Made by a program: the position numbers and the translations under genes
Notes under the pieces: generated by a model
The model's database searches: none
The model's input: only the letters and a program-made list of their open reading frames with translations
What the model was told of the DNA's origin: nothing
Source: SAR202 cluster bacterium
GTDB lineage: Bacteria; Chloroflexota; Dehalococcoidia; Lucifugimonadales; UBA1123
Reading direction: 5' to 3'
Assembly: GCA_030743915.1 (NCBI GenBank)
Contig: JASLRP010000409.1
Coordinates: 1 to 20,252 of the forward strand
Length of the DNA stretch: 20,252 bases
Shown: positions 14,802 to 20,252 of the stretch, in pieces
Layout: each line of letters starts with the position of its first letter
How positions within the stretch are numbered: position 1 is the stretch's first letter

Positions 14802-15617
14802 ATGAGCGACGAAGTCCTGATCGTGGAGCAGGAAGGGCACATTGCCACCTTCACCATCAACCGCCCCGAGAAACGCAACGCCCTGAACCCGGAGATTCAC
14901 GCAGGAATGGTCGAGCATATCGACCGGATGTCCGAGGAGGGCGAGGTGAGGTGTCTGGTCATCAAGGGACAGGGCGATCTGGCTTTCTCCGCCGGCGACG
15001 ATCTTAAACGCGCTCCCGGCGATCCCGGCCCTCAGCCGACTCCGGGAAAGCCTGCCGAGCTTCAGTGGCCCCATCGCAAGACCGTCCAGGCAATCTTCGA
15101 CGCTCCATTCCCCGTGGTTGCCATGATCGACGGATACTGCGTTGGCGGAGGCCTCGCGCTGGCATCGGAGTGCGACATCCGCATCTCCACAGACCGCGCC
15201 CAACTGGGCATTCCACCCTCTCGTCTGGGCATCATCTACGACTACGAGCGCATCCAGGTGTTCATCGACCTGGTGGGGCCTGCCTTCACCAAGGAACTAT
15301 TCTGCTCCGGCCTGCGGGTCGATCCCCAGCGAGCGCTGGACATGGGCCTTGTGAACAAAGTCGTAACGCCTGATCAGCTAGAGTCCGAGGTCTATGGTCT
15401 GGCAAAGGAGTTCGCGCGCAACGCTCCGCTGTCTCTCAAAGGCCACAAGCGGATCATCAACACCCTCATAGCTCGCCAGCACGAAGGCTCGAAGCTGAGC
15501 GCTCAGGACATCTCAGATCTGCATGCCGATCAGCAAGCCGCACGCGACAGCCACGATGCCAACGAGGGCCGAGTCGCCTTCGCCGAAAAGCGCGACCCGG
15601 TGTTCATCGGTCGGTAG
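14802..15617 (+). CDS. Crotonase-fold acyl-CoA enzyme, methylmalonyl-CoA decarboxylase-like
   Basis: This 271-residue crotonase acts on acyl-CoA thioesters. The oxyanion-hole segments are AFSAGDDL (61-68) and VGGGLAL (114-120). Aligned to rat enoyl-CoA hydratase, E144 falls on A119 and E164 on P139, so both hydratase glutamates are missing and hydration is unlikely. LGIIYDY (142-148), FTKELFCSG, QRALDMGLVNKVV and the end VAFAEKRDPVFIGR match E. coli methylmalonyl-CoA decarboxylase (ScpB/YgfG), including its active-site tyrosine at Y146; YgfG's histidine in FSAGHD is aspartate here. Decarboxylase or isomerase are the main options. ATG 14802 has GAGGA six bases before it. It follows the binding protein by 44 bp and is probably last in the operon. 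Confidence 0.9.
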   Translation: MSDEVLIVEQEGHIATFTINRPEKRNALNPEIHAGMVEHIDRMSEEGEVRCLVIKGQGDLAFSAGDDLKRAPGDPGPQPTPGKPAELQWPHRKTVQAIFDAPFPVVAMIDGYCVGGGLALASECDIRISTDRAQLGIPPSRLGIIYDYERIQVFIDLVGPAFTKELFCSGLRVDPQRALDMGLVNKVVTPDQLESEVYGLAKEFARNAPLSLKGHKRIINTLIARQHEGSKLSAQDISDLHADQQAARDSHDANEGRVAFAEKRDPVFIGR

Positions 15618-15638
15618 GCTCGGAAGGAATACTGGCGA

Positions 15639-17663
15639 CTATTTCCGCCGACCAGCCGTATTCAGCTTATCCAAATCTTGGGCCAGAAACTGGATTTCTC
15701 GCTGGAGGTACAGAAATTTCCAGAGATGGGGACCGATCATAGTGGAGTCGCTTTCTGAACTTCTGATGACCGGGCAAACCCCCACTAGAATCGAGGATGA
15801 TTCGATCTGCACGACAGTTGTGTAGAAAGGCGCGCAAGAGGCGGTAACCGGTTGTTCCGCCTCGCCGGATCCGAAATGGAAACTGTTCCATCGTTTCTCC
15901 AGCTTCTCGGCGTCCGTGTCAGCCGCATTGGGGTCTGGGTAGTATAACGCCATCACAATCTCCTCTGACCCCTCGCGCACGCGGTATCCTAGCATCGCCA
16001 CGGTGTATGGGGACAGCGGCTCCCACCGGTCGGGACCATACAGGAACCGCTCCAGCAGCGCCGCCGAGGGCTGAGTGCGCGCGTTCCAGTCTTCCACGAT
16101 TCGCTCCGGGGTCGTGAAAACCGCTCCCAGCAGGTCGGCTCCTATCGTTTCGGCCAGGAGTCTATGTGGAGCGCTGCCCAGAAGGTTGGCGGTGTTCTCC
16201 TGTTGAAGAACGATGAGCTTTTCGATGATGTCAGCAGAGGGTGAGGCGACAAACCAGTCGTCCATCAGGGCGATGCGATTTAGCGTAACACCCATGTTCC
16301 TCAATGGGTGGCTCATGTCGGACTTTGGGTCTTCATTGAGCCAATGGTAGACCGTTTCATTGTAATCAGCAGATTTGTAGTCGAGGCCCAAAAGGTTACC
16401 GACAATCTGTTCTTTGTCGAAGTCACCCTGCATGAGCAAGAATCCCGGAGAGGTTAAGGGTGACTCCAACGACCAGACACCCAGGTCCATTCCCAGCAGA
16501 TTCAGACCGACCAGCTCGATCAACCTGACGAAGTAGTCTCGCAACGGACCGGGCAGAGGCGTCCCTTCGTAAAGGCCGGATAATATCCCGCGCGTCAAAT
16601 CCTCAGCGCGGAACTCGCCCAGGTCGGCAGCCGCCCGCTCTCCATCATAGTCGGCAAAATAGACAGGTTCATAGGCGAACTGTTGAGGTGTCATGGCGAA
16701 GGCCTGCTCCAAGCCGGATGGCTGCCAACCCGGCAATGGTGTAGGCCGTGGAGCAAAGGTGGGCCTCGGGATGGCAGTCGCGGTGGGTTCGGGCGCTGCG
16801 CTGGGAACAGTGCGCGTCGATGCCTGGCCCTGTGGGATATCTATATCGAAGCTCCATGGTCCGCGAAACAACTTGCCTGGCCGGGATACCCGCAGTGTCC
16901 ACACAGAAGCCTTTGGATCAAGGACGCCCTTGAATTCGATCGCCTCACTCTTGTAACCGTACCCATTCTCGGAATCCCACCGGATTGAGAGCGGATTGGC
17001 CACTAACTTGTTGCCAAGGTCGTCTTCCATTGCAAGTTTGGCGAAAGGGCCGGACAGAGGGCGCCATCTTGTCTCCTCGTTGGCTGGCTCATACACCAAT
17101 GTGAATTGGGCAATTCTGGCGCTAAGACTCACAAACCTGTAAGCCAGCCCCTCGAATTCCGCCACAATGTCCAGGTCCACCTCGCCGCCTACCACGGATT
17201 TCAACCCGGAAAGTTGGCCCTCGATAGGAATTTCCAGCACAAGCTCTCCAGAGTCCGAACCCCAGAAAGGCCCGTGCTGGAAGGACAGGGTTTCAACATC
17301 GAGCGGGACGGCATCAAACTCAAGCTCCTTAATATCCGAACGAACGCAGCCTGACCCGCCGCCGCCGCCCGTGACTTTCAGCGCCTGACCATCGCCCAAC
17401 ACAAGCCTGGTACCGTTCGTAGGCATGGACTCCTGGGGCGGGTCGCAGTCGAACCAATAATTGACGAGAGTCTCCTGGCCGGATAGCTTCACATCTTTTA
17501 CGCCAACGGTTATCCCCTCATGCTCGATCTCCTGATTGACTGGTATCACTATAGTCCCATTTCTGACGGGATCGGGCGTCGAGGGCGCGGGTGACGCCGC
17601 TGGATTGCACGCTGCAAGTATCAACAGTATCGTGAGACAGGCAACATATTTCGCCAATATCAC
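15639..17663 (-). CDS. Large lipoprotein of unknown function
   Basis: I do not recognise this 674-residue protein. It has a classic lipoprotein signal: MILAKYVACLTILLILAAC with a perfect LAAC lipobox and lipidated C19. Then comes a Pro/Ser-rich tether (20-34), a beta-rich domain (about 35-278) ending in VWTLRVSRPGKLFRGPWSFDIDIP, like an immunoglobulin-type or DUF4352-like fold, a Pro/Thr linker (280-315) and a mixed domain (316-674) with GLEQAFAMTPQQFAYEPVYFADYDGERAA. The second domain reminds me of Chloroflexota secreted proteins of unknown role. It should sit on the outer face of the cytoplasmic membrane. GTG 17663 has AAGGA seven bases upstream; the ATG two bases further upstream is out of frame and stops at once. 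The gene converges with the crotonase, 21 bp apart. Confidence 0.8.
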   Translation of the reverse strand: MILAKYVACLTILLILAACNPAASPAPSTPDPVRNGTIVIPVNQEIEHEGITVGVKDVKLSGQETLVNYWFDCDPPQESMPTNGTRLVLGDGQALKVTGGGGGSGCVRSDIKELEFDAVPLDVETLSFQHGPFWGSDSGELVLEIPIEGQLSGLKSVVGGEVDLDIVAEFEGLAYRFVSLSARIAQFTLVYEPANEETRWRPLSGPFAKLAMEDDLGNKLVANPLSIRWDSENGYGYKSEAIEFKGVLDPKASVWTLRVSRPGKLFRGPWSFDIDIPQGQASTRTVPSAAPEPTATAIPRPTFAPRPTPLPGWQPSGLEQAFAMTPQQFAYEPVYFADYDGERAAADLGEFRAEDLTRGILSGLYEGTPLPGPLRDYFVRLIELVGLNLLGMDLGVWSLESPLTSPGFLLMQGDFDKEQIVGNLLGLDYKSADYNETVYHWLNEDPKSDMSHPLRNMGVTLNRIALMDDWFVASPSADIIEKLIVLQQENTANLLGSAPHRLLAETIGADLLGAVFTTPERIVEDWNARTQPSAALLERFLYGPDRWEPLSPYTVAMLGYRVREGSEEIVMALYYPDPNAADTDAEKLEKRWNSFHFGSGEAEQPVTASCAPFYTTVVQIESSSILVGVCPVIRSSESDSTMIGPHLWKFLYLQREIQFLAQDLDKLNTAGRRK

Positions 17664-17840
17664 ATAAGATTCCTTTCATAATATCCCCGTCCATGCGCCT
17701 GATGGAACAATATGGTAGCACATCAATCACAAACAGGCTTTGCAGCAACACGTGACGTCCACAATACCAATAACACTGCATTATTCCCGATGCTCCAAAA
17801 ATGTTCCGCTCTTGGCGCAACATGGTAGGATTTGCAGACT

Positions 17841-17939
17841 ATGCGGATAGACTCGTGTGTGAGAGTGATATGCTACCCATCCATCGACCGAGACGTCGCC
17901 TTCGCTGAAAAGCGCGACCCGGTGTTCATTGGTCAATAG
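17841..17939 (+). pseudogene. 3' remnant of a second crotonase gene
   Basis: Positions 17895-17939 match the last 15 codons of the crotonase gene (15573-15617) at 41 of 45 bases, including the TAG stop. Two differences are silent; the other two change the last residue from Arg to Gln. The frame stays open up to ATG 17841 (32 codons) but the upstream part is unlike any crotonase and has no ribosome site. The 291-bp spacer 17664-17954 holds no other feature I can support. Confidence 0.7.
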
Positions 17940-17954
17940 TTTGAGGGGGGACTT

Positions 17955-18344
17955 ATGGCAAAGGTAACAGGCATAGGAGGAGTGTTCTTCAGGTCGAGAA
18001 ACCCGAGGGCGTTGTCTGAATGGTACAGCGAACAACTGGGAATCAATCCTTCAGAAGAAGGCGGCCCGGTCCTGATGTGGTCACGAGATGACGAAGACCC
18101 GGACCGCCGAACGCTCACCGTCTGGTCGCCCTTTGCCGCCGACACAGACTACTTCGGGCCGACTTCCAACCAGTTCATGGTCAACTACCGCGTTGACGAC
18201 CTGGACGAAATGCTCAAGCAGTTAGAGTCCGCAGGCGTCGAAATCGACCCCAAGCGCGAAGACAACGAGTTCGGACGCTTCGCCTGGATCATCGACCCCG
18301 AAGGCAACCGGATCGAGCTATGGGAGCCTCCAGAAGGACCGTAG
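17955..18344 (+). CDS. VOC-family (glyoxalase/bleomycin-resistance-like) protein
   Basis: This 129-residue protein has two beta-alpha-beta-beta-beta modules of the vicinal oxygen chelate fold: VTGIGGVFFRSRNPRALSEWYSEQLGI at the start and FMVNYRVDDLDEMLKQLESAGVEI with DPEGNRIELWEP at the end. The final metal-ligand glutamate (in IELWEP) is present, but the first-strand ligand, usually histidine in GIxH, is glycine. It may bind metal weakly or act as a binding protein; no substrate can be named. ATG 17955 has a GAGGGGGG ribosome site four bases upstream. A crotonase remnant ends 15 bp before it, so the gene probably once followed a full crotonase gene. Its TAG stop is the start of a TAGCTTTCAG repeat. 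Confidence 0.88.
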   Translation: MAKVTGIGGVFFRSRNPRALSEWYSEQLGINPSEEGGPVLMWSRDDEDPDRRTLTVWSPFAADTDYFGPTSNQFMVNYRVDDLDEMLKQLESAGVEIDPKREDNEFGRFAWIIDPEGNRIELWEPPEGP

Positions 18345-18351
18345 CTTTCAG
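18342..18351. repeat. TAGCTNTCAG 10-mer
   Basis: TAGCTTTCAG; its first three bases are the stop codon of the VOC gene. Confidence 0.4.
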
Positions 18352-18384
18352 ACTCCACTCCCAATGAATCCGCGTTATACCGTT

Positions 18385-18476
18385 GCCATGCTGAGCGGAG
18401 CCGAAGCATCTGGTCGCTCGGTATCCAACCGTCGTCTGCTGACACCCGGATTCTTCATCTGCGGATTCAGAATGGA
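18385..18476 (-). repeat. Dispersed hairpin element, copy D (inverted)
   Basis: 92 bp, opposite in orientation to A, B and C. Read on the minus strand: CCATTCTGAATCCGCAGATG, GAAGAATCCGGGTGTC, a variable loop, then GCGACCAGATGCTTCGG and GCTCAGCATGGC. It lies between the convergent VOC and MMPL genes. Confidence 0.8.
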
Positions 18477-18496
18477 GTGCCGTGACATCGGATACC

Positions 18497-20252
18497 TCAG
18501 TCGTCAGATGCCGCAACCACAGGCTCGATTGACTCCGCCTCCACCCGCAGGTCGGGCAGCCAGTTGAGGAACGGAGGCAGGTACCAGTTCCAGTCGCCCA
18601 GCAGTCTCATGGCGGCGGGGACCAGCACGATTCGCACTATCGTGGCGTCGATGAGTATCGCAACTCCCAGGCCGAAGCCCATCTGCTGAAGCCCTACGAG
18701 ATCCACCGCGGCGAAAGCCCAGAAGACCGCAACCATGATGAGCGCGGCGCCGGTGATAAGCCTTCCCGTGGTGCGGATTCCGAAGGCGACTGATTCCGCG
18801 TTGTCTTTGGTCTGGTCGTATCGCTCTCGGATTCGACTCATCAGGAACACGTGGTAGTCCATCGACAGGCCGAAAAGTATGGAGAACAAGAACAGCGGAA
18901 TCCACGCCTCGATGATGTCGAACTGGGTCAGAACGCCCAGCTTTTCGCCCCAACCCTCCTGGAAGGCCAGGACCAACACTCCGTAGGTCGCTCCCACTGA
19001 CAGCAGGTTCAGGATGATCGCCTTGATGGGCACTACTAGAGATCGGAATACCAGCATCAGCAGGATAAAGCTCATGCCCAGAACGAAGGGGAACACGACC
19101 CAGGACGAGGATTCGGATTGGGCGAAGAAGTCGGCATTGTAGGCCGTCTCCCCGGTTACGTACACGTCTACGACGCCGCTGGTGAACACGCGAGGGATGT
19201 AATCATTGCGCAGTCGATCTATCGCGCTGACTGCCATCTCTTCAGCCGAGTCGCCAACAACCGGGACACTCAGCAGGCCGATGGTCATGGCCTCATTGGT
19301 CTCCAGAGGCTGTTCTGGTCCGAATGCGGTGAAGGTGTCCGACTCCATGAACGCAATCAGCACTCTTAATTCTTCCTTGAATTGCTCGGAGCTCAAGTCG
19401 CCCTCAAACACTATCTGGGCGGGAGTAACGTTCCCTGCCGAGAACTCCTGGTCAAGAACGATGAGTCCTTCCTTGGCCGGAATCCCGTCGGGCATTGAGT
19501 TGACGCCCGCAAAACCGATGTTGAGATTGAACACTGGAAGCGCCGCCGCCACCAGGACCCCTCCCGCCACAAGCAGGCTGATTATGGGCTGTCGCATGAC
19601 TCCATGAGAAACTCTGTCCCAGAATCCGCCGGCGCTCTGAATGTCGGAACTGCCTCTGCCGACCCACGGAATTTTCACCCGGTCGATTCCGTCTCCAAGA
19701 ATGCTGAGGATGGCAGGCAGAAGGGTCAACGCGCTCAACACAGAGGCAATCACCACCAGAATCGCGCCCGCTCCCAGCCCGATGAAGATGTTGAACGGCA
19801 CCAGCAACATGCCAACCAGGGCGATGACCACGGTGACTCCACTGAACAGCACGGCGCGGCTGGCCGTTCCGCCGGCCCGGGCGATAGCGTCGATCTTTTC
19901 CAGTCCGCGCGCTCTCTCCTCTCGATAGCGAGCGACGATGAACAATGAGTAGTCGATGCCGACGGCAAGGCCGATCATGAAGATCATGTTGGTTACGAAG
20001 AAGGACAGGGCGAAGACCTGCCCGACCAACGCTGCCGCTCCCATCGCGACGAATATGGATGCGAAAGCCAGAATGATGGGAATCACAGCGGCAACCAACG
20101 TGCCAAACACCAGAGCCAGGATAATCAGCGCCACCGGGACTCCAAATGTCTCGCCCTTCTCAATGCCCTCCTGTCCCACCTCCTGGAAGTCCTTGCCCAC
20201 TGTTGCCTGACCTGTGATCAGGACCTCCATGCCGGCCGGCGCCTCGACGCCC
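18497..20252 (-). CDS. MMPL/RND-family transporter (5' end off window)
   Basis: The last 584 residues of an MMPL-type membrane transporter are visible; the first residues in the window read GVEAPAGMEVLITGQA, so the start codon is off the right edge. Both halves of the RND repeat are present: a first transmembrane block with GLAVGIDYSLFIVARYREER and a second with FGLSMDYHVFLMSRIRERY. Each carries the buried aspartate of the proton relay. A periplasmic domain of about 200 residues lies between them (VFNLNIGFAGVNSMPDG to ETAYNADFFAQSESS). Such proteins export lipids, hopanoids or drugs by proton antiport; the substrate is unknown here. The C-terminal tail is short and acidic. The gene ends convergent with the VOC gene. 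Confidence 0.93.
   Translation of the reverse strand, partial: GVEAPAGMEVLITGQATVGKDFQEVGQEGIEKGETFGVPVALIILALVFGTLVAAVIPIILAFASIFVAMGAAALVGQVFALSFFVTNMIFMIGLAVGIDYSLFIVARYREERARGLEKIDAIARAGGTASRAVLFSGVTVVIALVGMLLVPFNIFIGLGAGAILVVIASVLSALTLLPAILSILGDGIDRVKIPWVGRGSSDIQSAGGFWDRVSHGVMRQPIISLLVAGGVLVAAALPVFNLNIGFAGVNSMPDGIPAKEGLIVLDQEFSAGNVTPAQIVFEGDLSSEQFKEELRVLIAFMESDTFTAFGPEQPLETNEAMTIGLLSVPVVGDSAEEMAVSAIDRLRNDYIPRVFTSGVVDVYVTGETAYNADFFAQSESSSWVVFPFVLGMSFILLMLVFRSLVVPIKAIILNLLSVGATYGVLVLAFQEGWGEKLGVLTQFDIIEAWIPLFLFSILFGLSMDYHVFLMSRIRERYDQTKDNAESVAFGIRTTGRLITGAALIMVAVFWAFAAVDLVGLQQMGFGLGVAILIDATIVRIVLVPAAMRLLGDWNWYLPPFLNWLPDLRVEAESIEPVVAASDD

Noticed and set aside
17841..17939. A functional 32-codon gene
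   Set aside because: No ribosome site, and the similarity is confined to the last 15 codons of a known longer gene.
7586..18476. The four hairpin repeats as a CRISPR or phage att sites
   Set aside because: They are kilobases apart with genes between, differ in orientation and have no nearby cas genes or integrase.

Overview
The window is a gene-dense bacterial chromosome segment of moderate to high GC. It holds 16 protein-coding genes, two of them cut by the window edges, with no rRNA, tRNA, phage, transposase or CRISPR array. The gene content suggests a free-living Chloroflexota, perhaps Dehalococcoidia/SAR202-like: giant kinase-AAA and LuxR-AAA signalling ATPases, a crotonase next to an NMT1-type ABC transporter, a TPP enzyme of the acetolactate-synthase fold, HxlR and VOC proteins, and an FmdB-type zinc ribbon with a Gly/Cys tail. 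That placement is inference from family style, not from a marker gene.

Layout. 1-4740 (minus): a Ser/Thr kinase fused to an AAA ATPase (C-terminus off the window) and, upstream of it, a LuxR-type AAA/TPR regulator. They share a nearly identical ATPase module and look like tandem paralogues. 4936-6543: trpB (minus) and a small FmdB-like zinc ribbon gene (plus) diverge from a shared promoter region; a strong terminator follows the latter. 6633-8984 (minus): an aminoglycoside-phosphotransferase-like kinase, a HAD hydrolase and an atypical histidine phosphatase. 9116-10768 (plus): a TPP-dependent enzyme with a good promoter. 10927-11767 (minus): an HxlR regulator followed by a small NTF2-like protein. 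12075-15617 (plus): ABC ATPase, permease, lipoprotein substrate-binding protein and a crotonase, probably one operon. 15639-17663 (minus): a large lipoprotein of unknown function. 17841-18344 (plus): the 3' remnant of a second crotonase gene, then a VOC-family gene. 18497-20252 (minus): an MMPL/RND-type transporter cut by the window edge.

How they may work together. The clearest unit is the HxlR gene and the divergent ABC-transporter/crotonase operon. Their candidate promoters overlap face to face and share two small inverted repeats, so HxlR could control uptake and CoA-thioester processing of one organic compound. The crotonase lacks both hydratase glutamates but resembles methylmalonyl-CoA decarboxylase at its C-terminal half.

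The least expected content is between the genes. Four copies of a hairpin element of about 91-97 bp (one inverted relative to the rest) share conserved, asymmetrically mismatched arms and a variable loop. One sits in the leader of the ABC operon and supplies a decoy ATG. A second short-repeat class, TCAG phased at about 7 bp with the 10-mer TAGCTNTCAG, recurs at gene ends. Starts were chosen by Shine-Dalgarno position and family N-termini; several differ from the longest possible frame.
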